From the NCBI GenBank assembly GCA_001184205.1, contig LBMP01000011.1, forward strand, positions 1-47,886: DNA of 47,886 bases, read 5' to 3'. The stretch comes from Desulfocarbo indianensis. GTDB taxonomy: Bacteria; Desulfobacterota; Desulfarculia; Desulfarculales; Desulfarculaceae. The first letter of the stretch is position 1. Every line of letters begins with the position of its first letter. Positions 25,481 through 34,288 of the stretch are shown here, in pieces. The notes below the pieces were generated by a model. That model made no database searches. It was not told the origin of the DNA and saw only the letters and a program-made list of their open reading frames with translations. Position numbers and translations under genes: made by a program.

Positions 25481-26703
25481 GTTCCAGGGGCGAAATCATC
25501 GTTGGCTTGGACATCGGCACCACCAAGATCTGCGCCGTGGTGGGCGAGCTGCACGGCGGCAAGGTGGACGTGGTGGGCATGGGCAGCCACCCCTCCGACG
25601 GCCTGCGCAAGGGCGTGGTGGTCAATATCGAGACCACCGTGCAAAGCATCAAGCGGGCGGTGGAGGAAGCCGAGCTCATGGCCGGCTGCGAGATCAACAA
25701 CGTCATCACCGGCATCGCCGGCGGCCACATCAAGGGCTTCAATTCCCACGGGGTGATAGCCATCAAGGGCCGCGAGGTGACCCGCCGCGACGTGGATCGG
25801 GTGGTGGACGCGGCCTGCGCGGTGGCCATCCCCACCGACCGCGAGGTGGTGCACGTCCTGCCCCAGGAATTCATCCTGGACGGCCAGGACGGCATCCAGG
25901 ACCCGGTGGGCATGAGCGGGGTGCGTTTGGAGGCCAAGGTGCACATCGTCACCGGCGCGGTGGCCTCGGCCCACAACCTCATCAAGTGCTGCAACATGGC
26001 CGGCCTGGACGTGGCCGACATCGTGTTGCAGTCCCTGGCCAGCGGGGAGGCGGTGCTTTCCCCCGAGGAGCGCAACCTGGGGGTAGCGCTCCTGGATTTC
26101 GGCGGCGGCACCACCGACCTGGCCATTTTCAGCGGCGAGGCCATCAAGCACACCGCGGTGCTGGCCCTGGGCGGCATCAACCTCACCACCGATTTGGCGG
26201 TGGGCCTGCGCACGCCCATGAGCGAGGCCGAGGTGATCAAAAAGCGCTACGGCTGCGCGCTGGCCTCCCTGATCTCCAAGGACGAGGTGGTGGAGGTGCC
26301 CAGCGTGGGCGGCCGCGCGCCGCGCCGGGTGAAGCGGCAGATCTTGGGCGAGATATTGGAGCCCAGGGTGGAGGAGCTGTTGAGCCTCATCCAGAACGAG
26401 ATAGAGACCAGCGGCTTCATGGAGCAGGTGGCCAGCGGGGTCATCCTCACCGGCGGCTCGGCCATGCTGGAAGGCCTTCTGGAGATGGCCGAACAGCTTT
26501 TCAATTGCCCGGCCCGCCTGGGATACCCCCAAAACGTGGGCGGCTTGGCCGACGTGGTCAACAACCCCATGTACGCCACCGCGGTGGGGCTGGTGGTCTA
26601 CGGCGCCAAGAATCAGCCCGAAAAGAAATTCAGGATTCGCGACGTGAATATTTTCAACCGAATCACCAACCGCATGCGGCGGTGGTTCAAGGATATCGTT
26701 TAA
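25477..26703 (+). CDS. ftsA: Cell division ATPase FtsA
   Basis: FtsA is an actin-like protein that tethers FtsZ to the membrane and recruits late divisome proteins. The 408-residue protein has the actin-fold phosphate loop GLDIGTTKI (10-18), the second loop [10 protein letters not shown], the GGSAMLEG adenosine motif and a C-terminal amphipathic membrane-targeting helix (about 391-408, [18 protein letters not shown]). The ATG overlaps the ftsQ stop. It is followed after 25 bases by ftsZ. Confidence 0.97.
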   Translation: MSSRGEIIVGLDIGTTKICAVVGELHGGKVDVVGMGSHPSDGLRKGVVVNIETTVQSIKRAVEEAELMAGCEINNVITGIAGGHIKGFNSHGVIAIKGREVTRRDVDRVVDAACAVAIPTDREVVHVLPQEFILDGQDGIQDPVGMSGVRLEAKVHIVTGAVASAHNLIKCCNMAGLDVADIVLQSLASGEAVLSPEERNLGVALLDFGGGTTDLAIFSGEAIKHTAVLALGGINLTTDLAVGLRTPMSEAEVIKKRYGCALASLISKDEVVEVPSVGGRAPRRVKRQILGEILEPRVEELLSLIQNEIETSGFMEQVASGVILTGGSAMLEGLLEMAEQLFNCPARLGYPQNVGGLADVVNNPMYATAVGLVVYGAKNQPEKKFRIRDVNIFNRITNRMRRWFKDIV

Positions 26704-26728
26704 CCAGGCCATTCGAAGGAGGGTCGCA

Positions 26729-27901
26729 ATGGCACCACTAGAGATTGAAATGATGGACAACCTGAACGCCGGAGCCAAGCTCAGGGTAGTGGGCATCGGC
26801 GGCGGCGGCAACAACGCGCTGAACACCATGATCGAGGCCGGCCTCAAGGGCGTCGAGTTCATCGCGGCCAACACGGATCTGCAGGCTCTGGAAAAGAGCC
26901 GGGCGCGGGTGCAGCTGCAGGTGGGCAAAAACCTCACCCGCGGCCTGGGCGCCGGCGCGGACCCCGAGGTGGGCCGCCAGGCCGCCCTGGAGGATCGCGA
27001 CAAGATCAAGGAGCTTCTGTCCGGCAGCGACATGGTGTTCATAACCGCCGGCCTGGGCGGCGGCACCGGCACCGGCGGCGCCCCGGTGATCGCCGAGGTG
27101 GCCAAGGAGTGCGGGGCGCTCACCGTGGCCATCGTGACCAAGCCCTTTGATTTCGAGGGCCGCCGCAGGATGAGCCAGGCCGACGAGGGCGTGGACGAGC
27201 TCAAGAAGGTGGTGGACACCCTGATCGTGATCCCCAACACCCGCCTGCGCAGCCTGGCGCCCAAGAACGCCAAGTTCACCGAGATGCTGAAAAAGGCCGA
27301 CGAGGTCCTCTTGTACGCCGTGCGCGGCATCAGCGATCTCATCATAGCCCCCGGCCTCATCAACCTGGATTTCGCCGACGTGCGCACCGTGATGAGCGAG
27401 ATGGGCGTGGCCTTGATGGGCACCGGCCAGGCCAGCGGCGACGAGCGCGCCCTGCAGGCCGCCCAGAAGGCCATCTCCAATCCGCTTTTGGAGGACATCA
27501 GCATCGACGGCGCGCGGGGCGTGCTGGTCAACATCACCGCCTCCAGCGACATGACCATCGACGAGGTGAGCGAGGCCAGCACCTTCATCCAGGAGGCGGC
27601 CCACGAGGACGCCAACATCTTCTGGGGCACCGTGATCGACGAGAACATGGGCGACGATCTGCGGGTGACGGTGATCGCCACCGGCATCGGCAACGCCAAG
27701 GAAAACCGTAAATATATCAGAAGCGTGGTCAACGGGCCGGATATCGATCCCAGCGCCATAGACCACATGGATTTGCCTCGTTACCGGCGCAACGCGGGCA
27801 GGAGCGAGGAGGCGGTGCGCTCCAGCAAGGCCACCGGCTATCGCGCCAGGGGCACGGCCGATTTGGACGTGCCCACCTTCCTGCGCCGTCAGGCCGATTA
27901 G
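26729..27901 (+). CDS. ftsZ: Cell division GTPase FtsZ
   Basis: FtsZ is the tubulin-like GTPase that forms the Z ring. The 390-residue protein has the first glycine loop [10 protein letters not shown], the tubulin signature GGGTGTGG (110-117), the catalytic T7 loop NLDFADV and a C-terminal linker ending in a conserved tail ([11 protein letters not shown]), the FtsA/ZipA-binding peptide. The ATG has an AAGGAGGG ribosome site, the best in the cluster, consistent with high expression. It is the last gene of the dcw operon; a perfect GC-rich palindrome lies just past the stop. Confidence 0.98.
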   Translation: MAPLEIEMMDNLNAGAKLRVVGIGGGGNNALNTMIEAGLKGVEFIAANTDLQALEKSRARVQLQVGKNLTRGLGAGADPEVGRQAALEDRDKIKELLSGSDMVFITAGLGGGTGTGGAPVIAEVAKECGALTVAIVTKPFDFEGRRRMSQADEGVDELKKVVDTLIVIPNTRLRSLAPKNAKFTEMLKKADEVLLYAVRGISDLIIAPGLINLDFADVRTVMSEMGVALMGTGQASGDERALQAAQKAISNPLLEDISIDGARGVLVNITASSDMTIDEVSEASTFIQEAAHEDANIFWGTVIDENMGDDLRVTVIATGIGNAKENRKYIRSVVNGPDIDPSAIDHMDLPRYRRNAGRSEEAVRSSKATGYRARGTADLDVPTFLRRQAD

Positions 27902-27904
27902 GTC

Positions 27905-27922
27905 GCGCCGCGGCCGCGGCGC
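27905..27922. repeat. Perfect 18-bp GC palindrome just after ftsZ
   Basis: GCGCCGCGGCCGCGGCGC starts 4 bases after the ftsZ stop codon and is its own reverse complement. As RNA it could fold only with a small loop cut into the centre. No clear T-run follows, so it is a possible pausing or end site rather than a standard terminator; the low-quality T-rich CTTTCTCGTTTC comes about 10 bases later. Confidence 0.6.
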
Positions 27923-28076
27923 CACCCGGAAGGCCTTTCTCGTTTCATTAGTCCGTCCTTAGGCGGGGCGGACGCTTTCCCACGGCCGTCGGGACCAAAC
28001 CCTCCAGGTCCCGGCGGCCCCTTCCTTGCATCGCGGGCGGGGCCCCGCGAAAACGCTTTGCCATCATCGCGGGAAA

Positions 28077-28913
28077 CTACTTGCGGGGGAATACACCCAG
28101 AGCCACCGGCAGGGAGGTCACCGGCCAGGGCAGGATATCGGGCGAGCCGGTGGGCGTGCCCACCTGGCGGTAGCGGAAGCCGTTGGTCCGCAGGGCCAGT
28201 TGGGATTCGCCCGCGCCGTCCATGCTCATCACGTCCCTGAGCCCCAGGTTCAGGTCTTTAAGAAAGGTGGCCAGTTCCCACAGGGTGAGGCCGCCTTCGC
28301 TCACCAGCACGATGACGCGGCCCATGTCGTCCTCGGCCACGGTGGTGCGGTTGGCCACCAGGGGCGAGCGGCGCACCCTGATCTGGCCGAAGCGGTCCAG
28401 CAGCATGTGGGATTGGGCGATCTGGCGATACGGGTTGGTGCGCAGATCAAAGGCGCTGTAGCGCAAATCCAGGACCCGCGCCTGGGGCAGGGCCGGGTCG
28501 CCGGGCTCGGCCATGAACAGCGCGTCCAGTTTGCTGGCCACGTGGCCCTGGGCCTGGCCGTCAACCACCAGAAGCCCCAGATAACTGTGATCGGGCGCGT
28601 ACTGGCCGGCGTTGAAAACGGCCAGGGCCCCGCTGCGATGCAGCCATTCCTCGGCGCTGAAACCGGTTTCCGGCTGGGGCGAGGTCAGAACCCGGAAGCG
28701 GTAGAGCGCCGGGTCCACCCGCAGGGCGGCCAATTGGGCATTGCCCGAGCGCACGATCTCTTCCGCCGGGATCAGGGCGAATTCCAGGCCGGGCCGCAGT
28801 TGGCGCCAGGATATCTTGTTTTCATCCGCGGCCCAGGCCGGAGCCAGCGCGGGCACCAGCAGGGCCAGGCCCAATAAAAGAGCGGGCCCCGCGTTATGCA
28901 GGCGTTTGAACAT
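28077..28913 (-). CDS. Secreted phosphodiester glycosidase (NAGPA-like) family protein
   Basis: This 278-residue protein has a clear signal peptide (positively charged MFKR start, a hydrophobic core at about 9-27 and an A-W-A-A cleavage region). The mature part resembles the phosphodiester glycosidase family (PF09992): repeated motifs such as AVFNAGQYAPD, VIVLVSEGGLTLWELA and LRDVMSMDGAGESQL contain the conserved N-G and the D-G-G-x-S-like stretch. The family includes NAGPA, which uncovers mannose-6-phosphate, and many bacterial exported proteins of unknown substrate. ATG at 28913 is chosen; a TTG two codons earlier is possible. Confidence 0.72.
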   Translation of the reverse strand: MFKRLHNAGPALLLGLALLVPALAPAWAADENKISWRQLRPGLEFALIPAEEIVRSGNAQLAALRVDPALYRFRVLTSPQPETGFSAEEWLHRSGALAVFNAGQYAPDHSYLGLLVVDGQAQGHVASKLDALFMAEPGDPALPQARVLDLRYSAFDLRTNPYRQIAQSHMLLDRFGQIRVRRSPLVANRTTVAEDDMGRVIVLVSEGGLTLWELATFLKDLNLGLRDVMSMDGAGESQLALRTNGFRYRQVGTPTGSPDILPWPVTSLPVALGVFPRK

Positions 28914-28969
28914 ACCCAAGTCTAGTACGCCAACGGTGAACTGGCAAGACCGGGGGGGGCGGCCGCCGA

Positions 28970-29004
28970 GGTCATAAAAAAACCGCCTCCCCGTCGGGAG
29001 GCGG
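28970..29004 (-). terminator. Rho-independent terminator after the 29037-29336 gene
   Basis: A perfect 9-bp stem CCGCCTCCC/GGGAGGCGG (28983-28991 and 28996-29004) with the loop CGTC is preceded on the plus strand by a run of seven A or more, giving GGTTTTTTTTATGAC after the hairpin on the minus strand. It lies 33 bases past the stop of the small gene to its right and before the divergent start of the glycosidase-like gene. Confidence 0.88.
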
Positions 29005-29036
29005 CCGGCTTTGGGAACCTAGCCAAGGCTAGGGAA

Positions 29037-29336
29037 TCAGGCGGTTGCGTGCAGCAGGCCGAGGGCGTTCAAGTCCTCGTGGGTCAAATCCAGGTAGCCC
29101 TTGCGGGTCACCAGGTCGCGGGCCTCGGCAAAGGAGCGGCGGAAGACCATGTTGAATATCAGCTCTTGCCGCTTGGAACCGGAAGGCGCCAGACGCTGGT
29201 GCAGGTCATGCTCCACCCGGTCCAGGAGTTCGGGCGTCCAGGATTCGCCGTTGGCCAAGACCTCCGGGGTCAGAGCCACCAGGTTTTCATATATCAAGCG
29301 CGTCAGGCCGCGGGGTTGAGTATTCATGGTTTCCAT
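29037..29336 (-). CDS. Small protein of unknown function (99 residues)
   Basis: I do not recognise this protein. It has 99 residues from the ATG at 29336 (GGAG about 9 bases upstream); a second ATG follows 3 codons later. It is soluble and mostly helical, with charged residues spread throughout and no cysteines, signal peptide or membrane segment. A strong terminator follows, and GC-skewed codons match the neighbours. The reading frame continues upstream to 29414 but that extension includes a hydrophobic stretch that does not look like part of the protein. It may be a helical regulatory protein. Confidence 0.7.
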   Translation of the reverse strand: METMNTQPRGLTRLIYENLVALTPEVLANGESWTPELLDRVEHDLHQRLAPSGSKRQELIFNMVFRRSFAEARDLVTRKGYLDLTHEDLNALGLLHATA

Positions 29337-29681
29337 TCTCGCGTCTCCCTGCTGGGGTTCGCCGGGAGATAATGCAAGCCAGGGGCCAATCATGGCTAAA
29401 AGTATTATGGTCAATAATTACATCTATATAGCTCAGGAGGGCCCGCCGGGGGTGAGGAGCGCTTTGCCGGGGCGCTCGGGTGGGCCTAGGCAAGACTTTC
29501 CCCAAAAGGCTTGTCAGCGCGGATGGTTAGGCCGGGTGGTTCCCGGCAGGATGGTGTGAAATCGGATGCGCAGCGCTGTGAAGCCCGCTACAGGCCTCAT
29601 CCAGTCAAATAATTGACAAGGCCTTGAACAAGGCGCTCAAGCAAGGGCGGCCGCCGAAAATTTGACGGGGATGATGGCGGG
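29337..29681. other. Intergenic region with AT-rich patch
   Basis: About 345 bases lie between two minus-strand genes. An AT-rich patch (about 29395-29435, with TATATAG) may contain the promoter of the 29037-29336 gene, but I could not fit a -35/-10 pair. A short inverted repeat GTCAA-ATAA-TTGAC lies near 29605. No convincing gene is visible. Confidence 0.4.
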
Positions 29682-29939
29682 CTAATCCTGGGACCCACGG
29701 CCGCCCGCCGGCCGGGTGAAGATTATCTTGAATCGGGCGGCGATCTCCGGCTGCTGGAAGCACGAGGAGCATTCCCCGGAAGCGGCGCAGGCGGCCGGAT
29801 CCACGGCTTCCAAACGCACCTCGAAGCCCAGGTCGCGGTATTCCTCCACCGCCTCGCTCAGGCGCGGTTCATCGGTCATGAATTGCTTGACCCAGCCCTG
29901 GGTCACAAGCCGGTTTTCTTTTTCCGCGGAACAGGTCAT
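29682..29939 (-). CDS. Small cysteine-containing protein at the end of the activase operon
   Basis: I do not recognise this 85-residue protein. It has a central helix-strand pattern (SEAVEEYRDLGFEVRLEAVD) and a cluster of four cysteines (CAASGECSSCF plus C3). The spacing CxxxxxCxxC could bind a metal or [Fe-S] cluster, but no known motif is matched. The ATG at 29939 has AAGGG 5-6 bases upstream. It lies about 98 bases downstream of the BzdV-like oxidoreductase on the same strand and is likely the last gene of that operon. A role in electron transfer or regulation is possible. Confidence 0.75.
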   Translation of the reverse strand: MTCSAEKENRLVTQGWVKQFMTDEPRLSEAVEEYRDLGFEVRLEAVDPAACAASGECSSCFQQPEIAARFKIIFTRPAGGRGSQD

Positions 29940-30037
29940 GGCATCCCTTGCGGCCGGTCACCCCGGCGGCGTTGGCCGGACTTTCTAAATGATAGCTACC
30001 CGCCGCCGCTCCGGCAAGCCGTCGCACCAGCCGGGTG

Positions 30038-32548
30038 TTAGAAAAGGTCGTCCAGGTCGTCGCCGCCCTGGGAGCCGTCGCCGGGGGGCAGGCAGCCGTG
30101 GGCCTGCGCATAGGCTTGCATGCGCTCGGCTTCGGCCTTGGAATACAGGGGGTCTTCCTCCCAGGTGAAATAAGCGGCCTGCGAGCCGCCCTCCAGGCGT
30201 TCGGCCAGGGCCGCGCGCAGATCGGCCGCCCCCTGGATGGCCAGGATGTTGTGGTCATGGTCAAATAAGATAAGCACGCCTTCCACCTGGGGGGCCAGGG
30301 CCAGGTTTTCCTGGGTCAGGGCCAGCCAAGAGCGGGGGGGCTTGGGCGGCGCACTGAGCTGCAATCTGAGCTGGCATTGCAGGCAACGGCCGGCCTCGGC
30401 CCTGGCCTGCCCGGCGCTGAAGCCCAGGCACACCTCGTCATAGCCGGCCCGGCTTTCCTGGGGAGCGCGCCTGGCGGGCGGCGCCAGCTCCAGGGCGGCG
30501 AACCCCTCCACGCGGCCCAAGCGGGGGCCGGGTGCCTCGTGCTCGGTCAGGGACAGGTCGAGGTCGCCGTCGCCGCCCAGGTATTTATCAATGGAAGCGG
30601 CGGCCCGGCGGCCGGCGGCCACCGCCTGCACCACCGAGCCGGGCAGGGCCGTTGCGTCTCCGCCGGCGAACACCCCGTCCTCGCCGGTGGCCAGGGTCTT
30701 TGGGTCCACGGCGATAAGACCGTTATCCACCGCGACCCCGCTGCCCTGGGCCAGGGAAAGGTCCGCGGTCTGGCCCACGGCCAGGATCACCCAGTCGGCG
30801 GCCAGCTCCAGGGTCTCGCCATCATCAAAGGCCGGGTTGAAAAGCCCGCGATCGTCCAATACCCTCAGGCAGCGGCGGAAGCTGATTTTTCCATCGGCGG
30901 CCACCGCCACGGGGCCCCAGCAGTCGCGCACCTTGACGCCCTCGGCTTCCGCCTGGCGCAGCTCGTCGACCTGGGCCGGCATTTCCCCGCGCTTTTCCAG
31001 ACAGACCAGGTCCACGCTTTGCGCGCCCTGGCGCAGGGCGCACAGGGCCGCGTCCAGGGCCGCGTTACCGCCGCCCACCACCACCGCCCGGCCGTTCAAT
31101 TGCGGCGCCTCGCCGCGCCGGATGGCTTTCAGGAAGTCCAGGCCCCACAAGACATTATTTCGCCCGGCCCCTTGCAGGGGGATGCGGCGGGCGAGCTGCG
31201 CGCCCACCGCCAGGAACACCGCGTCATGGCCCTGGGTTTTCAATTCCGCGACGCTGCGCACCTTGCTGCCGGTCTGGAGCTCCACCCCCAGGTCCAGGAT
31301 GTCCCGTATCTCCGCCTCCAGCGCCGCCTCGGGCAAACGGTAGGCCGGGATGGCGTAGCGCAGCATGCCGCCGGGCCGGTCCTCGGCTTCGAAGATGGTC
31401 ACCCTGTGGCCTTTACTGGCCAGGAAAAAGGCGGCCGTGAGCCCGGCCGGGCCGGAGCCCACCACCGCCACCCTGCGTCCGGTGGCCACGGCCCGGGGCA
31501 GCTTGTCGCGCCAGGCCGCGCCGCCGTGGTCGGCGGCGTAGCGCTTGAGCAGGCAGATGGCCACGGGCTGATTGAGCTGGCCCCGGCGGCAGGCCTCCTC
31601 GCAAGGATGCTGGCAGACCCGGCCCAGCACGCCGGGCAGGGGCGCGCGCTCACGCACCGCGGCCAGAGCCTCCTGGGGTTTGCCGTCCGCGATGAGCCGC
31701 AGGTATGCGGGCACGTCGATGCCCGCCGGGCAGGCCTCGCGGCAGGGCGCCAGGCCGGCGGCCCGGCCGCCTGGGCCGGGGGCTTTATCCACCAGGGCCC
31801 CGGTGGGGCACACCTCCACGCAGGCCGCGCAAAAGCGGCAGCCGCTGTCGGCCAGGGTGGGGGCCAGGCTGCCCACCCGCACCTGGCCCTCGGCGTCCCA
31901 TACCCAGCCCAAGGCCCCCACCCCGCGCAAATCCTCGCAGGCGCGCACGCAGCGGGTGCAGCCTATGCACAGGGTGTAGTCGCGGATGATGAGCGGCTCG
32001 GCCTCCAGCACGGGCCGCCGTTCCGCTATCCAGCGCGGGGTGTCGGGGGAGATGCCGATGAAGCCGGCCACCTCTTGCAGCTCGCAATTGCCCAAGCGGG
32101 GGCAGCAGCGCTCCTCCGGGGCCACGTTGGAGGAGCATTGCGAGCGGGAGCAGCCCTCGGCCTGGGCGCAGGTCAGGCAGGCGTGGGGATGGCGGGCCAG
32201 GATGAGGGCCAGCTTGGCCTGCCGCGCCTTTTTAAGGGCCGGGCTGTCGGTGACCACCGACATGCCGGGGGCCACGGCAGTGACGCAGGCGGGCAGGGGA
32301 TCGGCCTCGCCCGCCACCTCCACCACGCAAAGCCCGCAGCCGGTCAGGTCGTCGCGGCGGGCGGTTGCCAGCTTGGTTTGGCCTTGATACACCGCCGCTG
32401 CGGGCTTTTTGCCCTTGCCCGGCGGCAGGTCGGGGTGGTTGCACAAGGTGGGGATGTAGATTCCCGCCGAGCGGGCCGCCTCTAAAATAGTGTCGGCGTC
32501 CCTGGCTGTTATCGGTTGACCGTCCATGGTCAAGCTGACCATCCCCAT
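30038..32548 (-). CDS. BzdV-like multidomain iron-sulfur flavoprotein oxidoreductase
   Basis: An 836-residue fusion. N-terminal [2Fe-2S] ferredoxin domain (C36, C71, C74, C88), NuoG-type His/Cys [4Fe-4S] region (about 120-155), two 4Fe-4S clusters (C194/197/200/204 and C237/240/243/247), a dihydropyrimidine-dehydrogenase-like domain II (C269, C273, C312, C316, C320), then a pyridine-nucleotide-disulfide oxidoreductase core with the FAD loop GSGPAG (364-369) and an NAD(P) loop VVGGGNAALD. The last 90 residues form an extra domain. The layout resembles BzdV-type enzymes that pass NAD(P)H electrons to ferredoxin for benzoyl-CoA reductase. AAGGAG lies 5 bases before the ATG at 32548. It directly follows two activase genes. 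Confidence 0.82.
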   Translation of the reverse strand: MGMVSLTMDGQPITARDADTILEAARSAGIYIPTLCNHPDLPPGKGKKPAAAVYQGQTKLATARRDDLTGCGLCVVEVAGEADPLPACVTAVAPGMSVVTDSPALKKARQAKLALILARHPHACLTCAQAEGCSRSQCSSNVAPEERCCPRLGNCELQEVAGFIGISPDTPRWIAERRPVLEAEPLIIRDYTLCIGCTRCVRACEDLRGVGALGWVWDAEGQVRVGSLAPTLADSGCRFCAACVEVCPTGALVDKAPGPGGRAAGLAPCREACPAGIDVPAYLRLIADGKPQEALAAVRERAPLPGVLGRVCQHPCEEACRRGQLNQPVAICLLKRYAADHGGAAWRDKLPRAVATGRRVAVVGSGPAGLTAAFFLASKGHRVTIFEAEDRPGGMLRYAIPAYRLPEAALEAEIRDILDLGVELQTGSKVRSVAELKTQGHDAVFLAVGAQLARRIPLQGAGRNNVLWGLDFLKAIRRGEAPQLNGRAVVVGGGNAALDAALCALRQGAQSVDLVCLEKRGEMPAQVDELRQAEAEGVKVRDCWGPVAVAADGKISFRRCLRVLDDRGLFNPAFDDGETLELAADWVILAVGQTADLSLAQGSGVAVDNGLIAVDPKTLATGEDGVFAGGDATALPGSVVQAVAAGRRAAASIDKYLGGDGDLDLSLTEHEAPGPRLGRVEGFAALELAPPARRAPQESRAGYDEVCLGFSAGQARAEAGRCLQCQLRLQLSAPPKPPRSWLALTQENLALAPQVEGVLILFDHDHNILAIQGAADLRAALAERLEGGSQAAYFTWEEDPLYSKAEAERMQAYAQAHGCLPPGDGSQGGDDLDDLF

Positions 32549-32605
32549 GACAACTCCTTGATGCTTGGGCGGGCGGGCCCGGCAAGCCCCGCCGGGCCGG
32601 GATCG

Positions 32606-33490
32606 CTAGCTCTTTTTCTTGCGCTCTTTTTCCGCCAGGGCGTTGGCGAAAAGCGCGGCCCCGATGGCGCCGGCCAACTGGGGGTCCTGCCCGGCCTCCA
32701 GGGCCTTGACGCCCATTTCCTTTTCAATGCGCTCCACCATGCCCCGGTTCTTGGCGATGCCGCCGGTGATGGCGAATTCCTTTTCCATGCCCAGGCGCTC
32801 CAGGAGCCCCGCCACCCGCCGGGCCATGGCCGCGCTGTAGGCCGCGATCACCTTTTCCATGGGCCAGCCGCCGCGCAAGAGCCCGGCGGCCTCGCTCTTG
32901 GCGAAGACCACGCAGTGGGAGCTCACCGGCGGCGGCTCTTCAGCCACTTGCAGGGAAAGCTCGCCCAGCTCGGTGATGGGCACTTGCATCAGATCGGCCA
33001 GGACCTCCATGCCGCGTCCCGTGCCGGCGGCGCACTTGTCGTTCATTATGAAATTGACCACCTTGCCCTTGTCGTCGCAGCGGATGGCCTTGCAGTCCTG
33101 GCCGCCCATGTCCAGCACCGTGCGCACCGCGGGGCCGTAGATCCAATTGGCTCCCCGGGCGTGACAGGCGATCTCGGTGATGGACCGTTTGGCAAAGGGC
33201 ACGTTGACCCGGCCGTAGCCGGTGCCCACCGTGTAGTGGAGGTTCTCCACGCTTAAGCCCGTGTCCTTTAGGGCCAGGCTCATGGCCTTCACCGCGCTGT
33301 CCGGGCTGCTGGAGCCGGTGCGGGTGTTGCCGTAGCAAAAGAGCCGGCCGTCCACCAGCACCACCGCCTGCGAACTCACCGAGCCCACGTCCACGCCGCC
33401 GGCCAGGATGCCGCCGGCCTGCCAGTCGATAGCCGGGTCGCTCCAGCGGGATTCGGTCCAGCGCCAGAATTCCTTGGCTGGTTCACTCAT
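32606..33490 (-). CDS. BzdQ/BcrA-like activase subunit (ASKHA ATPase)
   Basis: This 294-residue ATPase belongs to the acyl-CoA dehydratase activase/benzoyl-CoA reductase ATPase family. It has the phosphate-1 loop GVDVGSVSSQ (32-41), the motif DMGGQDCKAI (127-136), and the [4Fe-4S] ligands C153 (DKCAAGTG) and C193 (SSHCVVF). An N-terminal extension with FWRWTESRW is typical of the BzdQ/BcrA type. These subunits use ATP hydrolysis to push an electron to very low potential. It overlaps nothing but sits 6 bases from its partner activase, with which it should form a heterodimer sharing one cluster. The ATG start at 33490 is supported by GGTGAGC upstream. Confidence 0.88.
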   Translation of the reverse strand: MSEPAKEFWRWTESRWSDPAIDWQAGGILAGGVDVGSVSSQAVVLVDGRLFCYGNTRTGSSSPDSAVKAMSLALKDTGLSVENLHYTVGTGYGRVNVPFAKRSITEIACHARGANWIYGPAVRTVLDMGGQDCKAIRCDDKGKVVNFIMNDKCAAGTGRGMEVLADLMQVPITELGELSLQVAEEPPPVSSHCVVFAKSEAAGLLRGGWPMEKVIAAYSAAMARRVAGLLERLGMEKEFAITGGIAKNRGMVERIEKEMGVKALEAGQDPQLAGAIGAALFANALAEKERKKKS

Positions 33491-33496
33491 GATTGC

Positions 33497-34288
33497 TCAC
33501 CTTCCCTCCCTTGGCTGGGGGCTCTCGGCGAAATCGCCCGCCGCGCCCAGGAGGGCGGCGCCAAGGGCCGCCACGAATTCCGGCTCCTGCGGCACGATCA
33601 CCTGGGTCTTCAATCCGAGGTTTAAGGAGTGGACAAAGCCCTGATTGCGGGCCAGGCCGCCGATCAGGGCCGCCGGCTCGGCCAGGCCCAGCCGGCGCAC
33701 CAGGGAGACGATGCGCTCGGCGATGGCGTCGTGCACCGCCTGGGCTATGTCCCCCTTGGGGGTGTTGGCGTGGAGCAGGCCCACCAGCTCGCTTTCGGCG
33801 AACACGGCGCACTGGGCGTTCATGGCCACCTTGTCGGTGGATTTGAGGCTCATCTCGGCGAATTCTTCCAGGCTCACCTCCAGGGCGCGGGCCATGGATT
33901 CGGCGAAGGCCCCGGCCCCGGCGGCGCATTTCTCGTTGAGGGCGGAATCGGCCGCCTTGCCGTCCTCGCTTATCTTGACGGCCCGGCCTTCCTCCGCGCC
34001 CACCTCCACCACGAAACGGGCTTGGGGATGGAGGGCCTTGACCCCCTGGGCCGCCGCCGCCGCCTCGCTCACGAAGCCGTGGGCCATTTTGACGCCGGCC
34101 TGGCCCATGCCGGTGGCGATGACGCGTTCCGGCTTTTGATATTCCGCGCCCAGTTCCTGCCAGGCTTGGGCAAGGGCGGCCGCGGCGTCCCGGCCCGCCG
34201 GCGCGATTACCTTGTCCACCATCCTGCCGTCGAGGACCGCCACGATCTTCACCGTTTTGGCCCCCACGTCGATTCCCGCGCATAGCAT
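33497..34288 (-). CDS. BzdP/BcrD-like activase subunit (ASKHA ATPase)
   Basis: The second activase has 263 residues. It carries the phosphate loop GIDVGAKTVK (5-14), the motif EVGAEEGRAVK (95-105) in place of DxGGQD, which is typical of the BcrD/BzdP type, and the [4Fe-4S] ligands C121 (EKCAAGAGAF) and C160 (NAQCAVF), close to C127/C166 of HgdC. ATG at 34288 has GGGGAGG about 9 bases upstream; the frame remains open 20 codons further but without support. It is the first gene of the operon, 6 bases before the partner activase. The heterodimer would energise an enzyme that is not encoded in the window. Confidence 0.88.
   Translation of the reverse strand: MLCAGIDVGAKTVKIVAVLDGRMVDKVIAPAGRDAAAALAQAWQELGAEYQKPERVIATGMGQAGVKMAHGFVSEAAAAAQGVKALHPQARFVVEVGAEEGRAVKISEDGKAADSALNEKCAAGAGAFAESMARALEVSLEEFAEMSLKSTDKVAMNAQCAVFAESELVGLLHANTPKGDIAQAVHDAIAERIVSLVRRLGLAEPAALIGGLARNQGFVHSLNLGLKTQVIVPQEPEFVAALGAALLGAAGDFAESPQPREGR

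Noticed and set aside
25072-27768. Very long open frame on the minus strand (nearly 900 codons) opposite ftsQ-ftsA-ftsZ
   Set aside because: It is the antisense shadow of three certain genes, produced by high third-position GC that removes stop codons. It has no ribosome site and no recognisable domain, and its composition is repetitive.
27905-27922. GC palindrome after ftsZ as the dcw terminator
   Set aside because: It is a perfect palindrome without a natural loop and is not followed by a T-run, so I list it as a repeat only.
30377-32485. About 700-codon plus-strand frame opposite the BzdV-like oxidoreductase
   Set aside because: The minus strand has the full domain order of a flavo-iron-sulfur oxidoreductase; the opposite frame is a shadow with no domain.
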